Assembly (NCBI RefSeq): GCF_019375555.1
Contig: NZ_JAHXDN010000004.1
Location: forward strand, 496,001-560,000
DNA length: 64,000 nucleotides
DNA from: Roseobacter insulae
GTDB taxonomy: Bacteria; Pseudomonadota; Alphaproteobacteria; Rhodobacterales; Rhodobacteraceae
Direction: 5' to 3'
The notes beneath the pieces are model-generated. The model saw only the letters and a list, made by a program, of their open reading frames with translations. It was not told the origin of the DNA and ran no database searches. Within the stretch, counting starts at the first letter, position 1, and each line of letters opens with the position of its first letter. This document shows, piece after piece, positions 20,197 to 29,106 of this stretch. The translations under genes and the position numbers were made by a program.

Positions 20197-20918
20197 TTCT
20201 GGAAGCTTGCCGCGAGTTCCTGAACGACCTTGTGCACAAGGGCCGCATCGGAACCGCGTATGACGACGTTGGACCCGTATTTGCCGCTTTTCTTCTGAAA
20301 CGGATAGGATCCCATGCTCAACATCGGATACTCGGCAGCCAATGCGCCCAACGGACCGGCGATGTCACCTTCGCCACGATCAATGCGCAGCGTTTCAGAG
20401 ACAAGCGGCGCGCCGCCGGTCAGCGTGGGCAACAAGCTCTCCACCATCGCTTTGAAGACCGACGGAACCCCGGCCATCACGTGCACATTCTCCAGCGTGA
20501 ACCCAGGTGCCGATGATACAGGATTGTCGATCAGAACCGCGTCATCGGGAATGCGCGCCATCCGCAACCGGGCGGCGTTGAGCGCCGTTCCGGTCGCGGC
20601 ATAATGTCGTTCAAGGATTTGCCGGGCATCATCGCGCACGTCGATCTCTTTGCTGAATGCGGCTGCGATACAATCGGCCGTGATGTCGTCATGGGTTGGC
20701 CCGATACCACCGCTTGTGAAGACGTGATCATACGCGGCGGAAACCGCCTGCACCGCGGCAATGATCGCACCACGGTCATCGCTGACCACCCGGACCTCCC
20801 GCAGATCGATGCCGGCTTGTGTCAACTCGCCCGCCAGGTAGTACATGTTGGCGTCGCGTGTCCGGCCGGACAGAATTTCATCGCCTATCACGATCATTGC
20901 GGCTGTTGGGTTCGGCAT
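20193..20918 (-). CDS. Molybdopterin-binding-domain protein (CinA N-terminal type)
   Basis: A 241-residue MoaB/MogA-fold protein: AMIVIGDEILSGRTRDANMYYLAGELTQAG, then HVFTSGGIGPTHDDITADCIAAAF, then NPVSSAPGFTLENVHVMAGVPSVFKAMV. This equals the COG1058 half of CinA, which in bacteria hydrolyses ADP-ribose or nicotinamide mononucleotide derivatives; the C-terminal amidase half is absent here. The start at 20918 (MPNPTAAMIVIGDE) is chosen because longer frames overlap the divergent sfsA. First gene of a four-gene run with the GNAT, AhpD-like and OmpA-domain genes. Confidence 0.88.
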   Translation of the reverse strand: MPNPTAAMIVIGDEILSGRTRDANMYYLAGELTQAGIDLREVRVVSDDRGAIIAAVQAVSAAYDHVFTSGGIGPTHDDITADCIAAAFSKEIDVRDDARQILERHYAATGTALNAARLRMARIPDDAVLIDNPVSSAPGFTLENVHVMAGVPSVFKAMVESLLPTLTGGAPLVSETLRIDRGEGDIAGPLGALAAEYPMLSMGSYPFQKKSGKYGSNVVIRGSDAALVHKVVQELAASFQK

Positions 20919-20968
20919 GTCCGGGCTCTCCTTGCGTCTGACCTCAGGCGAGGTATAGACCTGCGCCC

Positions 20969-21676
20969 ATGCGCTTTCAAACCGATCTTGTCCCCGCACG
21001 GCTGACCCGCCGCTACAAACGATTTCTGGCCGATTGCGTGTTGGAAGACACCGGCACTGAAATCACCGCGCATTGCGCTAATCCCGGATCGATGATGGGT
21101 TTGGCAGACCCGGGGACGCGGGTCTGGCTGGAACCCAACGATGACCCGAAAAAGAAGCTGAAATACGGCTGGCGGCTGGTTGATCATCAGAACGGGCATT
21201 TTACGGGCGTAGACACATCCCTGCCAAACAGAGCTTTGAAGGCGGCGCTGCAGTCTCGCGCAGTGGCGCCCTTTGCCGCCTATGATACGGTGCGGCCCGA
21301 AGTAAAATATGGTCAGAACAGCCGGATTGATTTCCTGCTGTCAGCCGCCGGGCAACCCGACCTCTACCTCGAAGTCAAAAGTGTCACGCTGTCCCGTCAG
21401 ACCGCCCTTGCCGAGTTTCCCGACAGTGTCACGGCGCGGGGCGCGAAACATCTGGCGGAACTGGCGCAAATGGTGGGCGACGGGCATCGCGCGGCGATGC
21501 TGTATCTCGTCCAGCGCTCGGATTGCACCCGGTTCACGCTCGCCGAGGACATCGACCCTACCTATGCGGACGCGTATCGTGCAGCACGTACTGCAGGTGT
21601 TGAAACTTTCTGTTATGGTACCAATATCTCGCCCGTTGGCGTCACGCTTGCGGACGCGTTGGAGATTTCGATCTGA
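20969..21676 (+). CDS. sfsA: Sugar fermentation stimulation protein A, nuclease-fold
   Basis: A 235-residue protein of the SfsA family. The signatures are complete: RRYKRFLADC at the N-terminus, TAHCANPGSMMGL, and the putative nuclease core RIDFLLS...YLEVKSVTL. SfsA was named for a maltose phenotype in E. coli and binds DNA; its exact activity is not settled. It is divergent from the CinA-like gene with a 50-base spacer, and is followed by map. Confidence 0.94.
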   Translation: MRFQTDLVPARLTRRYKRFLADCVLEDTGTEITAHCANPGSMMGLADPGTRVWLEPNDDPKKKLKYGWRLVDHQNGHFTGVDTSLPNRALKAALQSRAVAPFAAYDTVRPEVKYGQNSRIDFLLSAAGQPDLYLEVKSVTLSRQTALAEFPDSVTARGAKHLAELAQMVGDGHRAAMLYLVQRSDCTRFTLAEDIDPTYADAYRAARTAGVETFCYGTNISPVGVTLADALEISI

Positions 21677-21742
21677 GGGCCCTCTGGCACTTGGCCAAGT
21701 TGCGCGCTACAAGCGCGCCAGACAACCACGATGGAGCACTGC

Positions 21743-22561
21743 GTGAACGAAGACCTTCGGGGCCGTCACACCAAAGACGGCATACGCATCTATGAACAGG
21801 CCGATTTCGCGGGCATGCGTGCCGCAGGCGATCTGGCTGCGCGTATCCTGGACGATATTGCGACGCATGTGTTTGTCGGGCAGTCCACCGGGGCCATCGA
21901 CAAGGCGATCACCGACATGGTCGAAGAGGCCGGGGCGACCTCGGCCACGATCGGGTACAAGGGCTACAAGCACGCCAGTTGCATCTCTGTGAACCACGTG
22001 GTCTGCCACGGTATCCCGGGGGAAAAGACGCTGAAGAACGGCGACATCCTCAATATTGATGTAACAGTCATCGTTGATGGTTGGTTCGGCGACACCAGCC
22101 GCATGTATGTGGCAGGCAAGCTGTCGCGCAAGGCGGAGCGTCTGATCCAGGTTACCCATGATGCATTGATGCTGGGGATCGAGGCCGTCAAGCCGGGTCA
22201 TACGTTCGGCGACATCGGTCACGCCATTCAGGCTTATGTGGAAAGCCACCGGATGTCGGTTGTGCGCGATTTCTGCGGCCATGGGCTTGGCCGTGTGTTC
22301 CACGCACCCCCGAATGTCCTGCACTATGGACGTCCGGGAACCGGTGCTGTTCTGGAAGAAGGCATGTTTTTCACCATCGAACCCATGGTCAATCTGGGGC
22401 GTCCCGAAACAAAAACGCTGTCAGATGACTGGACCGCAGTGACCCGCGATAAATCCCTGTCTGCGCAATTTGAGCATTCGGTTGGAGTGACGGCAGACGG
22501 TGCCGAGATCTTTACCCTGTCACCCGGTGGATTGTTTCATCCAACATATGCAAGGGCCTAA
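21743..22561 (+). CDS. map: Methionine aminopeptidase, type I
   Basis: Removes the initiator methionine from nascent proteins. The 272-residue protein has all five metal ligands of the pita-bread fold: Asp106, Asp117, His180, Glu213 and Glu244, in NIDVTVIVDGWFGD, FCGHGLG, TIEPMV and QFEHSV. The GTG at 21743 is chosen because GGAG sits 6 bases upstream; an ATG at 21731 would add four residues but has no ribosome binding site. The stop codon TAA is interlocked with the stop of a small minus-strand ORF (CTAA, 22558-22561). Confidence 0.95.
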   Translation: MNEDLRGRHTKDGIRIYEQADFAGMRAAGDLAARILDDIATHVFVGQSTGAIDKAITDMVEEAGATSATIGYKGYKHASCISVNHVVCHGIPGEKTLKNGDILNIDVTVIVDGWFGDTSRMYVAGKLSRKAERLIQVTHDALMLGIEAVKPGHTFGDIGHAIQAYVESHRMSVVRDFCGHGLGRVFHAPPNVLHYGRPGTGAVLEEGMFFTIEPMVNLGRPETKTLSDDWTAVTRDKSLSAQFEHSVGVTADGAEIFTLSPGGLFHPTYARA

Positions 22562-22731
22562 TCGTCCGTTTTCCGGTCACGACGCAGAAGGCTCAACAAC
22601 ATCGTGTCACGACCCCAGGGCTGAACGGCGTCCGCGATGAAGATCGGAGATGGGCGCGGCTGAGGCGGTTTTTCGACGGTGCTTTCGCGCGCATCCACCA
22701 GCCGAAAGAAAGATAAGCTCGATGCCAACAT
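22558..22731 (-). CDS. Possible 57-residue small protein
   Basis: An ATG-initiated frame of 58 codons fills the spacer between map and rsmD. It encodes a soluble peptide with a hydrophobic start (MLASSLSFFRLVDAR), a Pro-rich middle (KPPQPRPSP) and a basic end (LLRRDRKTDD). I recognise no family. Support: it fills a gene-sized space, its stop is interlocked with the map stop in the same CTAA arrangement as other convergent pairs here, and its composition is protein-like. Against: only a weak AGG upstream, and no homologue check was possible. Confidence 0.42.
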   Translation of the reverse strand: MLASSLSFFRLVDARESTVEKPPQPRPSPIFIADAVQPWGRDTMLLSLLRRDRKTDD

Positions 22732-22748
22732 GATCGGAGCCTAGCATA

Positions 22749-23306
22749 TCAGGCGCCGGATTTCGACAACAAGGTCACGTGCGTCTCGCCGTATCTGCGC
22801 TGGTCCACCAGCTCGAACCCGTCGGGCGCGGGCATCGGCCGGGCTTCTTCCCAGACGATGATGGCATCTTCCCTCAACCAGCCTTTTGTCAATGCGGCCT
22901 CCAGCGCCTTTTCGCCCAGATGCTTGCCATAGGGCGGGTCCAGAAAAACGAGATCAAACGGATCGGTCGTGCAGGGCGGCAGCCGCGCAGCGTCGCGTTG
23001 TATCAACTGTGTCTGCGCTGCCACACGCAGTTTGGTGATGTTCTGGCGGATCAGCTTTTGCGCAACGCGCCCATCATCGACAAAGCTGACATGTGCCGCG
23101 CCGCGCGAGAGCGCCTCGAACCCCAGGGCACCGGTACCCGCAAACAGGTCCAGAACCCGCGCATTCGCGATCACGTCGTGATGGGTCAGGACGCTGAAAA
23201 GGCTTTCGCGCACCCGGTCAGTCGTCGGACGCAGATGCGCCGCCTTGTCACCTTTCCCGACGCTCGCCAGCGCCGTACCGCGGAACTGGCCTGCGATGAT
23301 CCTCAC
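22749..23306 (-). CDS. rsmD: 16S rRNA (guanine966-N2)-methyltransferase
   Basis: Methylates G966 of 16S rRNA using SAM. The 185-residue protein shows MRIIAGQFRGTAL, LRPTTDRVRESLFSVL, the SAM loop VLDLFAGTGALGFEALSRGA, and the catalytic DLVFLDPPYG. It starts with GTG, and this GTG overlaps the stop of the upstream flavoprotein gene by 4 bases (GTGA), so the two are coupled. Confidence 0.95.
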   Translation of the reverse strand: MRIIAGQFRGTALASVGKGDKAAHLRPTTDRVRESLFSVLTHHDVIANARVLDLFAGTGALGFEALSRGAAHVSFVDDGRVAQKLIRQNITKLRVAAQTQLIQRDAARLPPCTTDPFDLVFLDPPYGKHLGEKALEAALTKGWLREDAIIVWEEARPMPAPDGFELVDQRRYGETHVTLLSKSGA

Positions 23307-24511
23307 GCCTGCAAGAGCGGCTTCAGATCCGCAGAAGGATCCCCGACAAGTGCAGGGTCGGCTGATTTTCCGGCCTCGATCAGGCGTTTGCCGATCATAT
23401 AGGCGCGCGGATCGTTCATCGCGTCAACGGCCAGAAGTGCTTCCCCCCGATAATACCAGAACGAAGCGGTTTGACCCTCTCCGACACGGCTGACCACATC
23501 CGTGTACCCGGCATTCAGACCGGCGATCTGAAGCTTTACATCGTACTGATCAGACCAGAACCACGGCTTGGCGATATAGTCCTTCGTCGCCCCCATGATG
23601 TTTTCCGCAACGACCTCGGCCTGGTCGATTGCATTTGGCACGCTTTCCAGCCGGATACGTCCGCCACGATACGGGAATGACGTGCAATCTCCGGCTGCCC
23701 AGATATGGGGGGCGGACGTGCGCCCGAGCGCGTCGACCCTGAACCCGTTGTCGATGGCCAGCCCGGCGGCTTTGGCAAGGGCCGTCGCCGGTGCAATACC
23801 AACGCCGGCAATCACGAAGTCGACCTCTATCCCGGTACCGTCGCTCAGAACCGCGCCGTCGACGGAGGTCTGGCCGGTCAGCCTGTCAAGGCCCGTGCCT
23901 TCGATGATCGTCACGCCATGCGCCCGATGAAGATCACGGAAGTAATCGCTCGTCTGCGGCGCAGCGACCCGCTGCAATATGCGCTCCGCCATTTCAACCA
24001 GCGTGACCTGCAGACCCAGCTTGGCGGCCACGGACGCAGCTTCCAGCCCGATGTATCCGCCGCCAACGATCAGGACTTTTTTACCCTTCTGGAACTGCGG
24101 TGTCATTGCATCTACGTCTGCAAGATCACGCACCACGTATACCCCGGTGAGAGTGCCCCCGATGCTTGCGGGCAGACGGCGTGGTACGGAGCCCGTGGTC
24201 AAGACCAGATCATCATAGTGCAGGTTTTCATCGCCAAGCGTGATGGTTTTTTTTGCAGGATCTATCGCCGTGACCTCGGTATCCGTGCGCAACGCGATCC
24301 GGTTCTCGGAATAAAATGTTTCCGGGCGCAGGTAGAGGCGTTCCAGGGCCATGTCACCCATCAGGTAGGCCTTGGACAAAGGCGGGCGTTGATAGGGCGG
24401 CACCGGTTCTGCGCCGACAAGGGTTATGTCGCCGTCGAAACCACCATTGCGCAGCTTGGCCACGCAGGACGAGCCGGCCTGTCCCGCTCCAATCACGATC
24501 ACATGACGCAT
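23303..24511 (-). CDS. FAD-dependent ferredoxin reductase-like protein (rhodocoxin/putidaredoxin reductase type)
   Basis: A 402-residue pyridine-nucleotide-disulfide oxidoreductase-fold flavoprotein. It has the FAD motif VIVIGAGQAGSSCVAKLR at the N-terminus, PPYQRPPLSKAYL, the NAD-binding VLIVGGGYIGLEAASVAAKLG near residue 150, and HIWAAGDCTSFP. The C-terminal reductase domain carries WFWSDQYDVKLQIAG, typical for reductases of P450- or Rieske-linked ferredoxins. No partner ferredoxin or P450 gene is visible in the window, so the electron acceptor is unknown. Coupled to rsmD downstream. Confidence 0.9.
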   Translation of the reverse strand: MRHVIVIGAGQAGSSCVAKLRNGGFDGDITLVGAEPVPPYQRPPLSKAYLMGDMALERLYLRPETFYSENRIALRTDTEVTAIDPAKKTITLGDENLHYDDLVLTTGSVPRRLPASIGGTLTGVYVVRDLADVDAMTPQFQKGKKVLIVGGGYIGLEAASVAAKLGLQVTLVEMAERILQRVAAPQTSDYFRDLHRAHGVTIIEGTGLDRLTGQTSVDGAVLSDGTGIEVDFVIAGVGIAPATALAKAAGLAIDNGFRVDALGRTSAPHIWAAGDCTSFPYRGGRIRLESVPNAIDQAEVVAENIMGATKDYIAKPWFWSDQYDVKLQIAGLNAGYTDVVSRVGEGQTASFWYYRGEALLAVDAMNDPRAYMIGKRLIEAGKSADPALVGDPSADLKPLLQA

Positions 24512-24619
24512 GCTAGCTACCTCTTGTTACGGGTTTCATTATGTTTCAACTGGTCCTACCCGAGACCGGAACCTATATCGTCCGTCAGGACGAATGCAAT
24601 TATCTGAAAGGCCTAACAC

Positions 24620-25108
24620 ATGACGATTTCGCAAGGCGATCAAATTCCCGACGCAAGTTTGGTTGAAATGGGCGCAGACGGGCCAGCGCCCGTGTCGATC
24701 GCTGAAAAAACCAAGGGCCGCAAAGTCGTTATTTTCGCGGTCCCCGGTGCGTATACTCCCACGTGCCACTCTGCCCATGTGCCCAGTTTCGTGCGCACCA
24801 AGGATCAGTTCGATGCAAAAGGCGTGGACGAAATCATTTGCGTGTCGGTCAACGACCCTTTCGTGATGAAGGCCTGGGGCGAGGCCACCGGTGCCACCGC
24901 CGCCGGGATCACCATGCTGGCGGACGCCGATAGTTCCTTCACCAAGTCAATCGGCATGGAGTTCGATGCACCACCCGCCGGGCTGCTGGCCCGCTCCAAG
25001 CGGTATGCGATGCTTGTTGAGGACGGCAAGGTGACGCTGTTCCAACCGGAAGAAAGCCCGGGCGTCTGCGAAGTCTCCGCCGGCGAAGCACTGCTGGACA
25101 ATATGTAG
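24620..25108 (+). CDS. Peroxiredoxin, Prx5 family
   Basis: A 162-residue thiol peroxidase. The peroxidatic Cys49 is in the Prx5 signature VPGAYTPTCHSAHVP; a further Cys150 in SPGVCEVS and Cys74 are present, and could serve as resolving cysteine. It reduces hydrogen peroxide and organic peroxides with thioredoxin, glutaredoxin or glutathione. Length is normal for a stand-alone Prx5 without a fused glutaredoxin. AAAGG precedes the ATG, and a strong terminator follows. The spacer upstream shows no clear OxyR site. Confidence 0.94.
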   Translation: MTISQGDQIPDASLVEMGADGPAPVSIAEKTKGRKVVIFAVPGAYTPTCHSAHVPSFVRTKDQFDAKGVDEIICVSVNDPFVMKAWGEATGATAAGITMLADADSSFTKSIGMEFDAPPAGLLARSKRYAMLVEDGKVTLFQPEESPGVCEVSAGEALLDNM

Positions 25109-25117
25109 AACGCACAT

Positions 25118-25146
25118 GGCCCGGCGCACAAACGCCGGGCCTTTTT
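25118..25146 (+). terminator. Intrinsic terminator of the peroxiredoxin gene
   Basis: A perfect 9-bp GC-rich stem (25118-25126 with 25133-25141), loop CACAAA, then five T residues. Confidence 0.92.
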
Positions 25147-25163
25147 CTCATCCTATCCCGTGA

Positions 25164-26006
25164 TCATGACGCCTGAACGATTGTCGTCGTCGGGAAAGGA
25201 ATGTCGATGTCGCCGGCATCCAGCGCCTCTTTTACAGCACGCTTCATATCCGCCTGATAGGTGAAGTAGTCGGATGCATCGACCCACACGCGCACCAGAA
25301 AATCGACCGAGCTTGCACCCAGGTTATTCACCTGAATAAACGGTTCGGGATCGGATTTGGAGCGCGCATCCGCCATGATGGTTTCACGAATGATACGCTC
25401 TGCATCCGCCAGATTGACGCCGTAACCGACGCCAAATGTCCACTCGGCACGGCGCGTCGGGTTGCTGGAGTAATTGGTGATCACGTTGCCCCAGACCTGC
25501 GAGTTCGGAATAATGACCTGCACGTTGCTGATATCAGCCAGTTCGGTAAAGTTCAGGGTGATCGCCTTGACCGTGCCCATGGTGCCGCCAACGTCGACGA
25601 AATCACCAAGCCGGATCGGTCGGAACAGGATCAGCATCACGCCAGCCGCGATGTTTGACAATGTCCCCTGCAACGCCAGACCGATGGCAAGACCCGCCGC
25701 ACCGATGATGGCCACGACCGAGGTGGTCTGTACGCCAAAGGTGTTGAGCACGAAAAGGAATGTGAAGCCAAGCACCACATAGCGCACGATCGACGACAGG
25801 AAGTCAAAGAGCATGTCATCGAGATGCGCATGCTTCAGCCCCAAGGCCTTCACGCGACGCTGTAGCCATGCGGAGAGTATCCAGCCGACGATCAGAATGG
25901 CGACGGCGGCCAGTACGGAGCCTGCCGTGCTCAACAGGAAATCCAGGGTCAGAAGGTCCGCCACGGTTTTTCCCTGCCAGACCTCAGTTTGCAGCAAGTT
26001 TTCCAT
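25164..26006 (-). CDS. Small-conductance mechanosensitive channel (MscS family, short)
   Basis: A 280-residue inner-membrane channel that opens under membrane tension to release solutes. Three hydrophobic segments span residues 22-45, 68-90 and 95-125; the third is the pore helix (GAAGLAIGLALQGTLSNIAAGVMLILFRP), followed by the cytoplasmic beta domain with GDFVDVGGTMGTVKAI and VIIPNSQVWG. The ATG at 26006 is chosen over a TTG one codon earlier because GGAG lies at a proper distance. It starts three bases after the phhB stop. Confidence 0.94.
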   Translation of the reverse strand: MENLLQTEVWQGKTVADLLTLDFLLSTAGSVLAAVAILIVGWILSAWLQRRVKALGLKHAHLDDMLFDFLSSIVRYVVLGFTFLFVLNTFGVQTTSVVAIIGAAGLAIGLALQGTLSNIAAGVMLILFRPIRLGDFVDVGGTMGTVKAITLNFTELADISNVQVIIPNSQVWGNVITNYSSNPTRRAEWTFGVGYGVNLADAERIIRETIMADARSKSDPEPFIQVNNLGASSVDFLVRVWVDASDYFTYQADMKRAVKEALDAGDIDIPFPTTTIVQAS

Positions 26007-26009
26007 CAA

Positions 26010-26306
26010 TTACTCCGAAAGACTGTCCATTTTACGCGCAAGTTTTGCGTCAAGCGCGCTGATGCCGTCAACGTCGTGGGTCGTCAACACCACGTCGACG
26101 GTTTTGTACACGTTGTGCCATTCGGGATGGTGATCCCACTTCTCCGCCCAGATGGCAACGCGGGTCATCCAGCCGAAAGCTTCGATGAAATTCGTGAACA
26201 CAAAGGTTTTCTGGATAGCATCACGTCCATCCACCATGTGCCACCCGGCCGCGAAAAGCGGCTTCAGAAGCGTCCCGCGTGTCTCCTCGCTCAGTTTCTC
26301 AGTCAT
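26010..26306 (-). CDS. phhB: Pterin-4a-carbinolamine dehydratase
   Basis: Dehydrates 4a-hydroxytetrahydropterin, normally to recycle the cofactor of phenylalanine hydroxylase. The 98-residue protein has the complete family motif: [18 protein letters not shown] helix and [25 protein letters not shown], with the paired histidines of the active site. No phenylalanine hydroxylase is in the window. Its start overlaps the DUF482 gene stop by 4 bases and its stop is 3 bases from mscS, so it sits within a tight operon. Confidence 0.94.
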   Translation of the reverse strand: MTEKLSEETRGTLLKPLFAAGWHMVDGRDAIQKTFVFTNFIEAFGWMTRVAIWAEKWDHHPEWHNVYKTVDVVLTTHDVDGISALDAKLARKMDSLSE

Positions 26307-27490
26307 TCCTGTTCCTCCACCTGCGCCCTCTTGAAGGGTCCATATTCCGTCAGCACCTCGATCTCCTCGTCCACCGCGTTCCGCTCCGCTTCCAGGTAGC
26401 TGCCAATGGCATCGGCAAACCCCGGATCATTGATCCAGTGCAGCGACCAGGTTGGCGTGGGCAGGTATCCGCGCGCCAGTTTGTGCTCCCCCTGCGCACC
26501 CGCCTCGACCCGCGCCAGACCTTTTGAAATCGCGATATCGATAGCCTGATAGTAGCAAAGCTCGAAATGCAAGCAGGGGTGATGCTCGGAACACCCCCAG
26601 TATCTGCCGTACAACGTCCGGGCCCCGACAAAGTTCAACGCGCCCGCAACCCAGCGTCCGTTGCGTTCGGCAAGAACCAGAATGACATCATCGCGCAGCG
26701 TTTCATGGGCAATTTCAAAAAACCGCCGCGTCAGGTAGGGCGTGCCCCATTTCCGGGCGCCGGTGTCCTGATAAAAGCGCCAGAATGCCTCCCAGTGCTC
26801 GGGCTCCAGCGCGTCGCCGGTGAAGGTTCTGATGGTACCTCCGAAGTTCTGTGCCACAGCCCGCTCCTTGCGCATGTTCTTGCGCTTGCGCGAGCTGAGA
26901 GACCCGAGGAATGCATCAAAATCCGCGTAATCCGCATTGCGCCAGTGGAACTGCTGGGTCTTGCGCACCATCAGGCCCATGTCTTTCCCGCGCAAGGCTT
27001 CTTCTTCGGTGCAGAATGTCAGATGCAGGGAAGACAACTGATTGTTCTCAGCCAGTTGTACAGCACCTGTGAGCAAGGCCGCAGTGCCGGTTTCCTCAAA
27101 CCCCGGGCGAACCAGAAGGCGTCGGCCCGTTGCGGGCGTATGCGGCACCGCGATCTGAAGCTTGGGATAGTAGCGCCCGCCTGCCCGCTCGTAGGCATGC
27201 GCCCAGTTGTGGTCAAAGATGTATTCACCCTGGCTGTGCGATTTCGCGTACATGGGTGCGACACCGATAAGGAGGCCCTCGGCAAAGGCCGTCAGGTATT
27301 GCGGTTGCCAGCCAGTGCCCCGCCCGACGGAACCGCTCTCCTCCAGCGCGCTGAGGAACCGATGGGTGGTAAAAGGATCGTTTGGCGGCGCGCCGCCGGT
27401 GGCTTCGGGACAAGCGCAGGCATCCCAGTCACTGGCGTCGATGTCGCGCAGTGACGGTAGTATCCTGATCTCAATCTCTTGCTGCTGCAT
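26303..27490 (-). CDS. DUF482/PF04339 family FemAB-like acyltransferase
   Basis: A 395-residue protein with a GNAT-fold, Fem-like arrangement. Recognisable pieces are [99 protein letters not shown] and [16 protein letters not shown]. The family has been annotated as peptidoglycan-biosynthesis-related, but its reaction is unknown. The ATG at 27490 is used; a TTG one codon earlier is also possible. Coupled to phhB by a 4-base overlap. Confidence 0.85.
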   Translation of the reverse strand: MQQQEIEIRILPSLRDIDASDWDACACPEATGGAPPNDPFTTHRFLSALEESGSVGRGTGWQPQYLTAFAEGLLIGVAPMYAKSHSQGEYIFDHNWAHAYERAGGRYYPKLQIAVPHTPATGRRLLVRPGFEETGTAALLTGAVQLAENNQLSSLHLTFCTEEEALRGKDMGLMVRKTQQFHWRNADYADFDAFLGSLSSRKRKNMRKERAVAQNFGGTIRTFTGDALEPEHWEAFWRFYQDTGARKWGTPYLTRRFFEIAHETLRDDVILVLAERNGRWVAGALNFVGARTLYGRYWGCSEHHPCLHFELCYYQAIDIAISKGLARVEAGAQGEHKLARGYLPTPTWSLHWINDPGFADAIGSYLEAERNAVDEEIEVLTEYGPFKRAQVEEQE

Positions 27491-27539
27491 CAAATCTTCT
27501 CGTCCCGCCCTGCGTTACTTGTGGCCGCACTGTCCGGGT

Positions 27540-28307
27540 TCAAGCGCCCAGCGGGGGGAGATACTGCTCAAAGGTAATATTGTGCGCGATCCTGCGCGCC
27601 TGCGCCTCTTCTTCGGGCGATTTAATCGTCCAGCACAAAATCGCCGCGCCACGGGATTTGAGCTCCGCCACGCGGGGGCGCGCAAGATCGCGGTGATTGT
27701 GACTGATAAAACTGCAGTGAGCCGGATCATAATCGGGGATGTCACGCAGGCGGTCGCGGGTGTCTGCGGGCAAGGACCAGTCATTTGCCTGATAGGGATC
27801 GGTCACCAATCCTCTGGCGATCTTCGGACAAAGCTCGGCCATCAACCGGGTTGAGTTCGGATTGAAGGACATCACGGCCACGGGGCCGGCGTAGGCATTG
27901 AGCGCCACCGCGACAACCTTTTCCAGATCCCCCACATTCGCGCCCATGTCGCCGTCCTGATCCTTGATCTCGACCAGCAGCGGTACCTGCCCGGCCACGA
28001 TGTCCAGAACTTCCGGCAACGTCGGAATGCCTTCGTCGCCGCCGCGCAGCGGAATTTGCGACAGCCTATCGGCAGTCAGCGCCCGCACCGGGCCCGACTG
28101 CTCCGCCAACCTGTCCAGTGTGTAGTCGTGAAAAACCATCGCCTGCGCATCTGCCGTCAGTTGCACGTCGATCTCGATTCCATAGCCCGCTGAAATGGCG
28201 GCCCGGATCGCCGCCCGGCTGTTTTCCGGTCGTCCGTCGGTCACATCATGCAAAGCACGGTGCGCCAGGGGGGCGGTCAGGAAGGCGTCCGGCAGGGGTA
28301 TCCTCAT
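27540..28307 (-). CDS. Glycerophosphodiester phosphodiesterase-family protein
   Basis: A 255-residue TIM-barrel phosphodiesterase. The GDPD signature is present: AHRALHDVTDGRPENSRAAIRAAI with the catalytic His pair split over HR...H, EIDVQLTADAQAMVFHDYTLDRL and LLVEIKDQ. It should hydrolyse glycerophosphodiesters to glycerol-3-phosphate and an alcohol. No signal peptide is visible, so it is cytoplasmic. Its start overlaps the ridA-family stop by 4 bases. Confidence 0.92.
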   Translation of the reverse strand: MRIPLPDAFLTAPLAHRALHDVTDGRPENSRAAIRAAISAGYGIEIDVQLTADAQAMVFHDYTLDRLAEQSGPVRALTADRLSQIPLRGGDEGIPTLPEVLDIVAGQVPLLVEIKDQDGDMGANVGDLEKVVAVALNAYAGPVAVMSFNPNSTRLMAELCPKIARGLVTDPYQANDWSLPADTRDRLRDIPDYDPAHCSFISHNHRDLARPRVAELKSRGAAILCWTIKSPEEEAQARRIAHNITFEQYLPPLGA

Positions 28308-28762
28308 TTGATCTCGAAAATGCCTTCGATCTCGACAGCGACACCCAGGGGAAGCGCTGCGGCAGAAACGGCGGAACGGGCATGCCGCCCCGCGTCCCCC
28401 AACGCGTCGACAAGAAAATCGGATGCCCCGTTTATGACCTTTGGCTGGTCCGTGAAGTCAGCGGTGGAATTCACAAAGCCGGTCAGCTTGACCACGCGCA
28501 CAAGACGCTCAATGTCGCCATCACAGGCCGCCTGCACCTGCGCCAGAAGGCTGATGGCGCACAAGCGCGCCGCAGCCGCCCCCTCGGCGACCTCCATGTC
28601 GGCGCCGAGTTTGCCGGTGACCAGCCCGTCCGGCCCATTTGAAATCTGACCGGAGACATAGAGTGTCGATCCGACCTGAACGAAGGGGACGTAGTTCGCG
28701 GCGGGCGCGGGCGCATCCGGCAAGGTGACACCCAGTTCTGCAAGACGGGAGACAATACTCAT
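28304..28762 (-). CDS. RidA/YjgF-family protein
   Basis: A 152-residue protein of the Rid superfamily; RidA itself deaminates reactive enamines and imines from PLP enzymes. Motifs: NYVPFVQVGSTLYVSGQISNGPDG, KLGADMEVAEGAAAARLCAISLLAQVQ and the C-terminal HARSAVSAAALPLGVAVEIEGIFEI with the conserved Arg. It belongs to the longer, ~150-residue Rid subgroup. The start at 28762 begins MSIVSRLAELGVTLP; a longer frame upstream is not supported. First gene of the RidA-GDPD-DUF482-PhhB-MscS run. Confidence 0.92.
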   Translation of the reverse strand: MSIVSRLAELGVTLPDAPAPAANYVPFVQVGSTLYVSGQISNGPDGLVTGKLGADMEVAEGAAAARLCAISLLAQVQAACDGDIERLVRVVKLTGFVNSTADFTDQPKVINGASDFLVDALGDAGRHARSAVSAAALPLGVAVEIEGIFEIK

Positions 28763-29106
28763 TTCAGGATCCTCTGCTTGGTACATGGCACGGGCCAGTT
28801 TCAGCGCCAGCATTTGCGGAACCGAAGCGTAATGTAAACAGCAACTCTGCCCTTCAGCACCCGGCAACCGAAATACGCGCAATCTGCATGTGATGACCCC
28901 TTGGTGTGCAATTTTCCGCAAATAATCCCTAGATCAACGCTTTTCCGCCCAGACATTTTATGCAACGGGTGTGGCAGGTGGACGTTGCTGTGGATTTCCC
29001 GCTATTGTTGCGCTGTCGCTCAACTGCCACATCACGATAATTCCACATGTTTGCCCTCTGGGCTTCGCGACAAAAAGACTTACTTACGGCACAACCATTT
29101 TACAGG
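28763..29106. other. Intergenic region between divergent ridA-family and mlaA genes
   Basis: This 344-base spacer should hold both divergent promoters. I see no good ORF, no strong inverted repeat and no clear -35/-10 pair. If mlaA starts at 29047, the spacer is 60 bases shorter. Confidence 0.5.
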
